Shown: positions 7,950 to 15,952 of the stretch, piece after piece
Layout: every line of letters begins with the position of its first letter
How positions within the stretch are numbered: position 1 is the stretch's first letter
Source: Chryseobacterium carnipullorum
Lineage (GTDB): Bacteria; Bacteroidota; Bacteroidia; Flavobacteriales; Weeksellaceae
Length of the DNA: 64,000 nt
Reading direction: 5' to 3'
Assembly: GCF_900142785.1 (NCBI RefSeq)
Contig: NZ_FRCD01000001.1
Location: forward strand, 124,001 to 188,000
Program-made: the position numbers and the translations under genes
Notes under the pieces: generated by a model
Told to the model about the DNA's origin: nothing
Seen by the model: the letters and a program-made list of their open reading frames with translations, nothing else
The model's database searches: none

Positions 7950-9746
7950 ATGAAAAACATTTTATCAAAAGGTATTTTAGGACTGGGACTGATCATCAGC
8001 CTCGCAGCCTGTAAAAAATCTGATTCTCCACTGACGAAGGTAACCCCTACGAATATGGATTCTATAGCATCCAGCTATTACGAGCAGTATCTTAAATTAT
8101 ATCCACTGGAAGCTACTTCGCAGGGGGATACGCGATATAATGACCAGCTTCCCATCAATATAGACAAAGATTTTATTTCGGGAGAGGTGGCCTTTTACAA
8201 CTCTGTACAAAAACAGCTGGAAAGTGTTGATTACAAAGACCTTTCAGACGACGATAAAGTAGTGTATGATGTGCTGGACTATACTTTAAAAGATAAAATT
8301 GAAGCTTATGCTTATCATCCGGAATACATCCCTTTTACCCAGTTTGGAGGACTTCCTCTGAATTTCCCTCTGTATGGAAGCGGAGAAGGAAGCCAGCCTT
8401 TTAAAACAGAAAAAGACTACAGCGACTGGTTGAAAAGAATGGAAAAATTCCCTGAATGGATGAATGCTGCCACAGAAAATTTCCGTGAAGGAATTAATAA
8501 TAAGGTAGTTCTTCCTAAGAAACTGGTGGTAAAAATGATCCCTCAGATGAGATCAGAAGAGATCACAACCTCCGATATGGACAAAAATATTTTCTACGGA
8601 CCGATAAAAAATTTCCCTAAAAGCTTTACAAAAGCTCAAAAAGATAAATATTCGGCGCTTTACGCGGATGCCATCAGCAAAAAGATTATTCCTGCCTACA
8701 CCAAAATGGGGGTATTTCTGGAGAAAGAATACCTGCCAAAAGCCAGAGATACAGATGGCTACAATAGCCTTCCGAATGGAAATGAAATTTACAGATATTA
8801 TACCAAAAGCTGGACAACAACCAAGAAGTCACCTGAAGAAATCAATAAGATCGGACAACAGCAGGTGGCTATGCTTCGGGCAGAAATGGAAAAAGTAAAG
8901 CAGCAGGTAGGTTTTTCAGGATCTCTGGAAGAGTTTATCAATTTTGTAAAAACAGATCCTAAAGCGATGCCTTACAAAACTTCAAAGGAAGTTCTGAATG
9001 GATTCAACAGTATTCTGGCTAAGATTACACCTAAGCTGAAAACAATGTTCAGCGTAACTCCAAAGACCAAATTTGAGATCAGACAGACCGAAAAATTCAG
9101 GGAAGCAAGTGCCAGTGCAGAATATATTCAGGGAACTCCCGATGGAAAAAGACCGGGAATATTTTACATGCCACTTCCGGATCCGGCCAAATTCAATGTA
9201 ACTTCAGGAATGGAATCTCTTTTCCTTCACGAAGCTATTCCGGGACATCATTATCAGGTTTCTCTTCAGCAGGAGAATACGAAGCTTCCTAAATTCATGA
9301 GATTTGGATGGTTTGGAGCTTATGGAGAAGGTTGGGCGCACTATTGTGAGACGCTAGGTCCTGAATTCGGGCTTTATACAGATCCTTATCAGAAGATGGG
9401 CTATTTGAGCGATCAGATGCTGAGAGCCGTAAGATTGGTGGTAGATACCGGAATTCACACGGGAACGATGACCAGAGAGGAAGCGATCAAATATTTCCTG
9501 AGCAACATTTCGTATGATGAAGCCAGCGCTACTGCTGAAGTGGAAAGATATATGGCGATGCCGGGACAGGCTTTAGGCTACAAAATCGGATCTCTGAGAA
9601 TCCGTGAGCTTAGAGAACAATATCAGAAAGAGCTTGGAAAGAAGTTTAATCTGGCAAGCTTCCATGACGAAATCCTAAGCCAGGGATGTCTGCCGCTTGA
9701 TGTTTTAAACAGAAAGATGGAGCTTTGGGCTAATAAACAAAAATAG
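7950..9746 (+). CDS. DUF885 family lipoprotein, putative zinc metallopeptidase
   Basis: 598 aa with a lipoprotein signal (IISLAAC, lipid-modified Cys at about residue 21), so it is probably anchored in the envelope. The DUF885 domain fills the rest. HEAIPGHHYQ (about residue 426) is a zinc-binding HExxxGHH motif, and GEGWAHYCE follows about 35 residues later with another likely ligand. Family members are related to carboxypeptidase-like metallopeptidases; the substrate is unknown. Length is normal. A terminator follows at 9777. Confidence 0.9.
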   Translation: MKNILSKGILGLGLIISLAACKKSDSPLTKVTPTNMDSIASSYYEQYLKLYPLEATSQGDTRYNDQLPINIDKDFISGEVAFYNSVQKQLESVDYKDLSDDDKVVYDVLDYTLKDKIEAYAYHPEYIPFTQFGGLPLNFPLYGSGEGSQPFKTEKDYSDWLKRMEKFPEWMNAATENFREGINNKVVLPKKLVVKMIPQMRSEEITTSDMDKNIFYGPIKNFPKSFTKAQKDKYSALYADAISKKIIPAYTKMGVFLEKEYLPKARDTDGYNSLPNGNEIYRYYTKSWTTTKKSPEEINKIGQQQVAMLRAEMEKVKQQVGFSGSLEEFINFVKTDPKAMPYKTSKEVLNGFNSILAKITPKLKTMFSVTPKTKFEIRQTEKFREASASAEYIQGTPDGKRPGIFYMPLPDPAKFNVTSGMESLFLHEAIPGHHYQVSLQQENTKLPKFMRFGWFGAYGEGWAHYCETLGPEFGLYTDPYQKMGYLSDQMLRAVRLVVDTGIHTGTMTREEAIKYFLSNISYDEASATAEVERYMAMPGQALGYKIGSLRIRELREQYQKELGKKFNLASFHDEILSQGCLPLDVLNRKMELWANKQK

Positions 9747-9776
9747 AAAACATTTTATATAAGGTAACAATGGTAC

Positions 9777-9813
9777 AGATGGGATGATTAATTTTAATGT
9801 CCCATCTTTTTAT
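9777..9813 (+). terminator. terminator after the DUF885 gene
   Basis: AGATGGGA (9777-9784) pairs with TCCCATCT (9800-9807) around a 15-base AT-rich loop, followed by TTTTATTTATTTT. The hairpin covers the upstream ATG at 9784 of the DinB reading frame, which argues for the later start. Confidence 0.8.
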
Positions 9814-9885
9814 TTATTTTTTGAGTGGGATGACGTAAAAATCACAAAGATCAACAGAAAAAAGTTCTCATTAAAATCAATTAAT

Positions 9886-10332
9886 ATGATCATAGCAAGC
9901 TTAAGATCTCTCTACAGAAGAGATTTAAATAAATTGAAAATCGAAATAGAGTCTTATCAGAATGAAAGTTCTCTTTGGAAAACGGATGAAAATATTTCCA
10001 ACTCAGCAGGCAACCTTTGCCTCCATTTGGTGGGAAACCTCAACAATTTTGTAGGCACGGAACTTGGAAATACCAGCTATATCAGAAACAGGGAACTCGA
10101 ATTTTCATTAAAAGATATTCCAAGATCAGAACTTATTGAAAAGGTTGCAGCAACAACATCCATGGTAGATGATGTTCTTAGCCAGCTGACACCGGAAGAC
10201 CTTGAAAAAGAATATCCTCTTATCGTTTTCGAAGATAAAATGACCACGGGCTACTTTTTAATTCACCTGATCACGCATCTGGATTATCATTTGGGGCAGA
10301 TTAATTATCATCGAAGACTATTGGATATTTGA
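9886..10332 (+). CDS. DinB-like (DUF1572) family protein
   Basis: 148 aa from the ATG at 9886 (MIIASLRSLYRRDL). The frame is open upstream to an ATG at 9784, but that lies inside the preceding terminator. The protein is a predicted four-helix bundle of the DinB/YfiT type. Two of the usual metal histidines are visible in CLHLVGNL and in THLDYHLGQINYH near the C-terminus. Family members are metal-dependent, often thiol transferases; the specific activity is unknown. Confidence 0.8.
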   Translation: MIIASLRSLYRRDLNKLKIEIESYQNESSLWKTDENISNSAGNLCLHLVGNLNNFVGTELGNTSYIRNRELEFSLKDIPRSELIEKVAATTSMVDDVLSQLTPEDLEKEYPLIVFEDKMTTGYFLIHLITHLDYHLGQINYHRRLLDI

Positions 10333-10411
10333 TGATCTTTATTAACTACCCCGTCTTTCTACTGCGCAAAAATCCATCCCTTCACTGAAGTGGAATTAGT
10401 GCACAGTAAAA

Positions 10412-11032
10412 TTATTTTTCAAACAGCATTTTCGTAATAAAATCCTTCTCTCCTTTTCCTCTGGCCGGCGAGTATTCTCTTCCGTAGAAGATGATCTGCA
10501 AATGAAGCTTGTTCCAAACTTCTTCGGGAAATATTGCCTTTGCGTCTTTTTCCGTTTTTACAACGTTTTTCCCTGTGGTAAGCTTCCACTGTGTCATCAG
10601 TCTGTGAATGTGTGTATCGACCGGAAAAGCAGGAAATCCGAAGGCCTGGCTCATGACAACAGAAGCGGTTTTATGGCCTACTCCGGGAAGAGCTTCAAGT
10701 TCTTCATAAGTTTGGGGAACAATACCATTATGTCTTTCCAGTAAAAGTTCAGCCATTCGTTTAAGGTTTTTGGCTTTTGTGTTAGACAAACCTATCTCTT
10801 TGATCAGTTCTTTGATTTCAAACTCTTCCAGTCTGGCCATCCTTTGCGGGGTTCCTGCCACCTCAAAAAGATAAGGAGTCACCTGATTTACTTTTTTGTC
10901 GGTCGTCTGTGCAGAAAGGGCTACTGCAACCATTAAGGTATATGGATCCGTATGATCTAAGGGAATAGGTACGGTAGGGTATAATTTTTCCAATTCTTTC
11001 TGAACGAGTTCAGCTCTTTGCTTTTTTGTCAT
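10412..11032 (-). CDS. nth: endonuclease III lacking the iron-sulfur loop
   Basis: 206 aa. DNA glycosylase/AP lyase that removes oxidised pyrimidines in base excision repair. The helix-hairpin-helix LPGVGHKTA contains the catalytic Lys (K121), and VDTHIHRL contains the catalytic Asp (D139). E. coli Nth ends in a Cys-x6-Cys-x2-Cys-x5-Cys [4Fe-4S] loop. Here the corresponding C-terminus (GREYSPARGKGEKDFITKM) has no cysteine at all. The core is intact, so activity is likely. I believe related Weeksellaceae share this, but I cannot verify that here. It is divergent from bcp. Confidence 0.93.
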   Translation of the reverse strand: MTKKQRAELVQKELEKLYPTVPIPLDHTDPYTLMVAVALSAQTTDKKVNQVTPYLFEVAGTPQRMARLEEFEIKELIKEIGLSNTKAKNLKRMAELLLERHNGIVPQTYEELEALPGVGHKTASVVMSQAFGFPAFPVDTHIHRLMTQWKLTTGKNVVKTEKDAKAIFPEEVWNKLHLQIIFYGREYSPARGKGEKDFITKMLFEK

Positions 11033-11048
11033 TTAACCGTTAAATTTG
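11018..11048 (+). promoter_or_regulatory. promoter of bcp
   Basis: TTG (11018-11020), a 20-base spacer and TAAATTTG (11041-11048) match the Bacteroidota -33/-7 pattern. The -7 box is 17 bases before the bcp ATG, so the leader is very short. The element overlaps the start of the divergent nth gene. Confidence 0.6.
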
Positions 11049-11050
11049 AA

Positions 11051-11058
11051 CAAAATTA
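11051..11058 (-). promoter_or_regulatory. candidate -7 element of nth
   Basis: Leftward TAATTTTG matches TAnnTTTG 18 bases before the nth start (11032). It lies 2 bases from the bcp -7 box on the other strand, so the two transcripts would start facing each other and overlap. Confidence 0.45.
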
Positions 11059-11065
11059 ATTCATT

Positions 11066-11515
11066 ATGTTGAAAGTTGGAGATAAATTACCTGAATTTGA
11101 AGGAACAAATCAGGACGGGGAAATCATATCCTCATCAAATCTGATGGGAAAGAAATTAATCATTTTCTTTTATCCTCAAGCCAGTACACCTACCTGTACC
11201 GTGGAAGCCTGTAACCTGAGCGACAATTACTCAAAGCTTACAAAAGAAGGCTTTCAATTGCTTGGAATAAGTGGAGATGGCATAAAGAAGCAGAAAAATT
11301 TTCATAGCAAATTTGCTTTTCCTTATGATCTTATTGCTGATGAAAAGCACGATGTCATTGAAAAATTTGGTGTTTGGCAGGAAAAAAAGACATTTGGAAA
11401 AACGTATATGGGAATTGTAAGAACAACGTTTATTTTTGATGAAAACGGAATCTGTTCAAGAGTAATAGAAAAGGTGACTTCAAAAACGGCGGCCGAGCAG
11501 ATTTTGGAGGGATAA
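11066..11515 (+). CDS. bcp: thioredoxin-dependent peroxiredoxin, Bcp/PrxQ type
   Basis: 149-aa cytosolic thiol peroxidase that reduces H2O2 and organic hydroperoxides. Thioredoxin fold with TPTCTVEAC at about residue 43: the peroxidatic Cys and a second Cys five positions later, the PrxQ/Bcp resolving-Cys arrangement. FYPQASTPTC and the later Arg in IVRTTF (active-site Arg) are present. Length is normal. It is divergent from nth; both protect against oxidative damage. Confidence 0.93.
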   Translation: MLKVGDKLPEFEGTNQDGEIISSSNLMGKKLIIFFYPQASTPTCTVEACNLSDNYSKLTKEGFQLLGISGDGIKKQKNFHSKFAFPYDLIADEKHDVIEKFGVWQEKKTFGKTYMGIVRTTFIFDENGICSRVIEKVTSKTAAEQILEG

Positions 11516-11536
11516 TATAACCTTATATAAGTTCAA

Positions 11537-11589
11537 CCCTTGATCATCTTCATTCAACCTGTTAAGATGATCAGGGCTTATTTTTTTCA
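11537..11589 (+). terminator. terminator after bcp
   Basis: CCCTTGATCATCTT (11537-11550) pairs with AAGATGATCAGGG (11564-11576), with one bulged base, followed by CTTATTTTTTTC. Confidence 0.8.
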
Positions 11590-11633
11590 AATCACATTCA
11601 TCGTGATCAACACCACTGAAAGATGAATGAAAT

Positions 11634-12167
11634 CTATTCCGTTTCGTAATACATCAGTTCTTCCTCATCATCAGGAATTGTAACATAATTTTTGAATGAA
11701 AGTCCCAGTTTTACAATAAGATTCTGGGAAGAAAAATTATCTTTGGTCGTAATGGCAGAAATTTTATGTAAGCCGAAGATATCCATCCCGATAGATTTTA
11801 CCTTTTGAGCCGCTTCAAATGCATAGCCTTTCCCTTCAAATTCCTCCAGAAGTGAAAATCCTATATCCACCACATCAAGACCTTCTCTTTCAAAGATCCC
11901 GACTGCCCCAATTTTTTCGCCTTTATCTTTTGTCAGAATCAGATAGTTCCCGAAACCTAATCTATCAAATTGCGGAAGAAATCTGTTTTTGATATAGTTT
12001 TCTGCATCAGAAATGGTATTGATCCCACGGTCACCGATGTATTTGATGAACTTTGGTCTGTTGTAAAGTTCAAATACAAATTCTTTATCATCCACTGATA
12101 TCTTTTGGATCATCAGCCTTTCCGTTTCATAAACGTTATTTTCGTTGGGTAGATTTTTTAGGCTCAT
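11634..12167 (-). CDS. GNAT family N-acetyltransferase (RimJ/RimL-like)
   Basis: 177 aa. N-terminal NVYETERLMIQKISVDD and the GNAT acetyl-CoA segment FEGKGYAFEAAQKVKSIG near residue 110 resemble the RimJ/RimL/SpeG branch (Acetyltransf_3 type). Its substrate cannot be predicted. It is the last gene of the leftward operon and overlaps the preceding exported-protein gene by 32 bases in another frame. Confidence 0.87.
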   Translation of the reverse strand: MSLKNLPNENNVYETERLMIQKISVDDKEFVFELYNRPKFIKYIGDRGINTISDAENYIKNRFLPQFDRLGFGNYLILTKDKGEKIGAVGIFEREGLDVVDIGFSLLEEFEGKGYAFEAAQKVKSIGMDIFGLHKISAITTKDNFSSQNLIVKLGLSFKNYVTIPDDEEELMYYETE

Positions 12168-12798
12168 CTTTTGGTTCTTCTTTTTTCTGGATTTTTAAGA
12201 GTCTGGGGTTATTGGCGCACTTTTTATTGTACAATTCAATGTAAGTTCCGTTATCTTTTATCTTGGAGACAGCTCCTGAAGACTTATTGACCGTAAGCGT
12301 AAAATGGGTTTTCTGGTAAGGACATTCCTTTGAGGTAAGCTTTCCCAGATCTAGGTAATAATTGGCAGGATCCTCATAATAGTTTCCTGCAACATCTTTA
12401 AATTCCTCATCAACCATATAGCCTTCCGTTGTCAGAACAATAGCTGCTTCTTCGGCATTGTCAATTTTTCCAACGAATTTCTTCAGACCTTCAAGATCTG
12501 TAATATAATTCATCTTTCCTCCCGTAAAATAAGCGATATAATAAAAGCTGTCTTCGCTTGGGAACAGATTGAATCCTGAAAATTGCGGAGTATAATCTTT
12601 TTTCCCGCCGGACGTTCTGATCTCCTGGTTTTTTCCATAACTGTTATAAACCAGTACCCAGGAATCTATCCTGTCGTTGGGAATGATTTGCTGTAAAATA
12701 GTCGGAATATTGGAAAAATTTTTCTTATCCTGAGAATACCCAAAGAATCCCAGAAGAATAAATAGAAGAATCGTTGATCGGATAGCGGTTTTTATCAT
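12136..12798 (-). CDS. exported protein of unknown function
   Basis: 220 aa with an N-terminal signal peptide (about residues 1-22, ILLFILLGFFGYSQ). The mature part is mixed alpha/beta with two Cys (KECPYQ and KKCANN), which could form a disulfide, and a strongly charged Lys/Glu-rich C-terminus. Not recognised. It lies between manC (33-base gap) and the GNAT gene (overlap), so it is probably cotranscribed. Confidence 0.82.
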   Translation of the reverse strand: MIKTAIRSTILLFILLGFFGYSQDKKNFSNIPTILQQIIPNDRIDSWVLVYNSYGKNQEIRTSGGKKDYTPQFSGFNLFPSEDSFYYIAYFTGGKMNYITDLEGLKKFVGKIDNAEEAAIVLTTEGYMVDEEFKDVAGNYYEDPANYYLDLGKLTSKECPYQKTHFTLTVNKSSGAVSKIKDNGTYIELYNKKCANNPRLLKIQKKEEPKDEPKKSTQRK

Positions 12799-12831
12799 AC
12801 TTTAAAAATCAGCAGAAAGATAACCATTATT

Positions 12832-13914
12832 TTACATGAATTTATCTCCTTTTTTGAAACTTTTCAGGTCAAGAACATAGTCTTTGATCAGCTGATCATT
12901 GTCTCTAGGGCAAATCAGCAATGCTTTATCCGTATCTACAATAATAAAATCTTCAAGCCCGTCAATAATCACGGCTTTATTATTATTCTTCATGCGGATA
13001 ATATTTCTCTTCGAATTATAGTTAAGGAAATGCTTGAGTCTTACCGCATTTCCGTCTTTATCTTTTTCAGTATTTTCATAGACGGAAGTCCACGTCCCAA
13101 GGTCACTCCACCCCAGGTCTGAAGGAATTACGTATACATTTTTGGCTTTTTCCAGAATTCCGTTGTCAATAGAAATCTTTTGAACTTTAGGATAAATGGT
13201 TTCAATGCAGCTGTCTTCCTTTTCAGAATTATACTCGCAAGCCATAAAATGCTGCATCATTTCAGGGAGATACAGTTCAAATGCGTGATGAATACTCTTC
13301 ACATTCCAGATAAATATTCCGGCGTTCCAAAGGAAATCTCCGCTTTCTAAAAAGCTTTGTGCAATCTCAAGAATAGGTTTTTCCGTAAACGTTTTTACTT
13401 TAAAATAATCTGAGCCTTTTTTTTCTACAAACTGAATATATCCGTATCCTGTATCAGGCCTTGTAGGCGTGATTCCAAGGGTAACCAGATACTCATGTTT
13501 TGCAGCAAGATCAAAAGCTAACTCTACTTTTTCCAGGAAAATATCTTCCTTTAAAATCAAATGATCGGCCGGAAGCACAATCATCGTAGCATTGGGATTA
13601 ATTTCAGCAATCTTGTTGGCCATGTACAGGTTACAGGCCGCTGTATTTTTCATCAGAGGTTCTCCCACAATATTTTCTTCAGGAATTTCCGGAAGCTGCT
13701 GGTGCGAAAGCGCGACGTATTCTTTATTCGTGATCACGAATATCTGTTCCTTAGGAATGATCCGACTGATTCTGTCATAAGTCTGCTGAATCATGGTACG
13801 CCCGGTTCCTAAAATATCCTGAAACTGTTTTGGAAATTTCTGTGTACTCATTGGCCAGAACCGGCTGCCGATTCCTCCCGCCATGATGACACAGTATCTA
13901 TCTGATTTTAACAT
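12832..13914 (-). CDS. manC: mannose-1-phosphate guanylyltransferase
   Basis: 360 aa. Makes GDP-mannose from mannose 1-phosphate and GTP for surface polysaccharides. The N-terminal nucleotidyltransferase motif is GGIGSRFWPMSTQKFPKQF (residues 13-31). LPADHL, the FTEKP loop and SGDFLWNAGIFIW follow as in the family. It lacks the fused mannose-6-phosphate isomerase domain of the long AlgA type, so it is monofunctional. It overlaps the SprT-like gene by 7 bases, indicating translational coupling. Confidence 0.94.
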   Translation of the reverse strand: MLKSDRYCVIMAGGIGSRFWPMSTQKFPKQFQDILGTGRTMIQQTYDRISRIIPKEQIFVITNKEYVALSHQQLPEIPEENIVGEPLMKNTAACNLYMANKIAEINPNATMIVLPADHLILKEDIFLEKVELAFDLAAKHEYLVTLGITPTRPDTGYGYIQFVEKKGSDYFKVKTFTEKPILEIAQSFLESGDFLWNAGIFIWNVKSIHHAFELYLPEMMQHFMACEYNSEKEDSCIETIYPKVQKISIDNGILEKAKNVYVIPSDLGWSDLGTWTSVYENTEKDKDGNAVRLKHFLNYNSKRNIIRMKNNNKAVIIDGLEDFIIVDTDKALLICPRDNDQLIKDYVLDLKSFKKGDKFM

Positions 13915-14507
13915 TCTTGCCTACATTTTTCAACCCTTGCCAGAGGCTTGAAAGAATACTTCCTTCCCGTAGCCAGGTTCTTACAAAGATAGTTTTTTTT
14001 AATCAGACCTTCTAATAAATACTTTTCGTTCCGATACATAAAAAATTCTCCCTTTTGAAGTTCTTCAATAAAGAGCAACCTATCATCTTGTTTCTCAGTA
14101 TGAAAATATCTTACAAGATCCGGACTTGCCATAAAATTGGCCTTTGGAGATTTTGAAAACCTGACGATAATCGGTTTTAGATCGTCGTCATACACTTCAA
14201 GACTTTCAAGAAGCATGTTTCTGAATGTTTCCTTCCACTCGATTCCGTGTGGTGATATTCTACGTCCATATTTTTCAAAGGCGATCAAATGAGCCAGTTC
14301 ATGCGTGAGAACGAAGAAAAAAAGCGGTGGAGTCAATGTTGAATTCACCGTTATTTCATGGGATTTATCGGGAAGTTTTCTGTAATCTCCCAATTTAGAG
14401 TTCCTGCTGCGCGTCACTTTAATATGAATAAAATGATCTGCAAACCAAACCTTTAGGTATTTTAGCGTATTTTGAGGTAAATATTTTTCTAATGATTGGA
14501 TAGGCAT
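13908..14507 (-). CDS. SprT-like zinc metallopeptidase domain protein
   Basis: 199 aa. The zinc motif HELAHLIAFEKYG (about residues 66-78) followed by HGIEWKETFRNML matches the SprT/WSS1-like fold: HExxH plus a third His about 20 residues later. The C-terminal part resembles a small zinc-ribbon-type region with single Cys residues (NYLCKNL, VEKCRQEC), incomplete compared with SprT. The role is unknown; eukaryotic relatives (SPRTN) cut DNA-protein crosslinks. The gap to tolC is one base. Confidence 0.88.
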   Translation of the reverse strand: MPIQSLEKYLPQNTLKYLKVWFADHFIHIKVTRSRNSKLGDYRKLPDKSHEITVNSTLTPPLFFFVLTHELAHLIAFEKYGRRISPHGIEWKETFRNMLLESLEVYDDDLKPIIVRFSKSPKANFMASPDLVRYFHTEKQDDRLLFIEELQKGEFFMYRNEKYLLEGLIKKNYLCKNLATGRKYSFKPLARVEKCRQEC

Positions 14508-14508
14508 T

Positions 14509-15855
14509 TTACAAAGCTAATGGAATTCCTGCATAGAAGTTCAGCAATTTAAGACTGAAAAGATAATTGTATTTCGCCTGTGCAACCGATCCCTGAGCGT
14601 TGGCATAATTATTTCTGGCTACATTCACATCGTAAATCGTGGTTCTTCCTGCGGTATAACTTTTATCAGCAAACTCTAAAGCCAGCTTTGTACTCTTCTC
14701 TGTTTCAACGGCTGAAAGGAAGGTCTCATAGTTGGCGTCTACATCAAACTGTGCCTTCTGTACATTTTGTCTCACCGTCTGTTTCTGTTGTTCCAGAGTG
14801 ATCTTTGCCACACTTTCGTTTATTTTAGACTGTTCTACCTGCAGCTTCGTAATTCCTTTATTAAAAATAGGAACGTTAAGTGAAATGCTAGCCTGTTGTC
14901 CAAAATTATCTTTATACTGTCCGAATAAATTTCTTTCCAATACAAGATTTCCTGCAGAATCAATTCCTGTGGTATTGGTAGTTAAAAGATTATTGTAAAA
15001 ACTTCCTATTCCCACACTTCCCGTAAGCGTCGGCCAGAAAGCCGTTTTGCTCACTTCTGTCTGAGCTATGGCAGAATTAATCCTGCTTTCTGCCGCTTTT
15101 ACCTGTGGCTGGTTTTCAAAAGCTGTGGTAAGAACTTCATCCACTGATTTTAATTGGGGTTGCAGCTGGTCCGGAACTTCTACATATTCCACATCAAAAT
15201 CTTTATAATCAGGAAGCTGTAAAAGTTGTGCCATAGCAAAAAGACTTCTCCCGACATTAATTTCAGCAGTCTTAAGGTTTTGTTTTTCTCTCGCCAATGC
15301 CGCTTCTGCTTCCGCCAAAATAGTTTGCGCTGTAGTTCCCACCTGCGTTGTTATTTTTGCTCTGTCGTATTGCTTTTGAGCATTCTCCACGGCACTCTCC
15401 GAAATCTTTACGATTTCTCTGTTCAGCAAGGTGGTAAGATATTGTTGCGCAATCTGTAGGGAAATATCATTTTTAATCGTTTCTACATCATATTGACTGG
15501 CCTCAACATCAAACTGGGTTTTTCTGATTGTTTTCTCCAGTCTCCCGTTGTTGTACAGTAAAATATCTGCTCCCAGATTAGCACTGTTGCTGAATCGGTC
15601 GTTCCTCAAACTTCCTGTTCCGAATGAAGTTTGTCCAAAACTTACGCTGTTCGACATACTTCCGGATACTGAAGGGAGATACTGATTTTTTGCTATTTTA
15701 AGATTGGAATCCTGAATCTGTTTAGAATATTGATTTTGGATGACCTGAAGATTATGCTCCACGGCATAGTCTACACATTCTCTTAAGGACCATTTTTTCT
15801 GAGCGCTTAGTCCCAGATAACTCAATCCAAAAACGATAATCCAAACTTTTTTCAT
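14509..15855 (-). CDS. TolC family outer-membrane efflux protein
   Basis: 448 aa from the Met at 15855 (MKKVWIIVFGLSYLGLSAQ is a clean signal peptide; an upstream in-frame ATG at 15885 would spoil it). The two repeats of long coiled-coil helices typical of TolC/OEP are visible (IAQQYLTTLLNREIVKISES and KLALEFADKSYTAGRTTIYD). It forms the outer-membrane exit duct for tripartite efflux pumps or type I secretion. No inner-membrane pump or fusion protein is next to it, so its partners are encoded elsewhere. Confidence 0.92.
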   Translation of the reverse strand: MKKVWIIVFGLSYLGLSAQKKWSLRECVDYAVEHNLQVIQNQYSKQIQDSNLKIAKNQYLPSVSGSMSNSVSFGQTSFGTGSLRNDRFSNSANLGADILLYNNGRLEKTIRKTQFDVEASQYDVETIKNDISLQIAQQYLTTLLNREIVKISESAVENAQKQYDRAKITTQVGTTAQTILAEAEAALAREKQNLKTAEINVGRSLFAMAQLLQLPDYKDFDVEYVEVPDQLQPQLKSVDEVLTTAFENQPQVKAAESRINSAIAQTEVSKTAFWPTLTGSVGIGSFYNNLLTTNTTGIDSAGNLVLERNLFGQYKDNFGQQASISLNVPIFNKGITKLQVEQSKINESVAKITLEQQKQTVRQNVQKAQFDVDANYETFLSAVETEKSTKLALEFADKSYTAGRTTIYDVNVARNNYANAQGSVAQAKYNYLFSLKLLNFYAGIPLAL

Positions 15856-15892
15856 ATTAATAATTTTCAATATTAGACGAGCCAAATATAAA

Positions 15893-15900
15893 AAAGTTAC
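15893..15900 (-). promoter_or_regulatory. candidate -7 element for the tolC operon
   Basis: Leftward TATATTTG matches TAnnTTTG, 38 bases before the chosen tolC start at 15855 and upstream of the alternative start at 15885. No -33 TTG is evident. Confidence 0.45.
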
Positions 15901-15952
15901 AGTTTTAATAATTAATATTTTATTTTAAAAAAACTTTTGTGAATTTTGCACC

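Noticed and set aside
9784..9885. Longer N-terminus of the DinB-like protein
   Set aside because: This part includes the terminator hairpin of the preceding gene and is not family-like; the ATG at 9886 is better.
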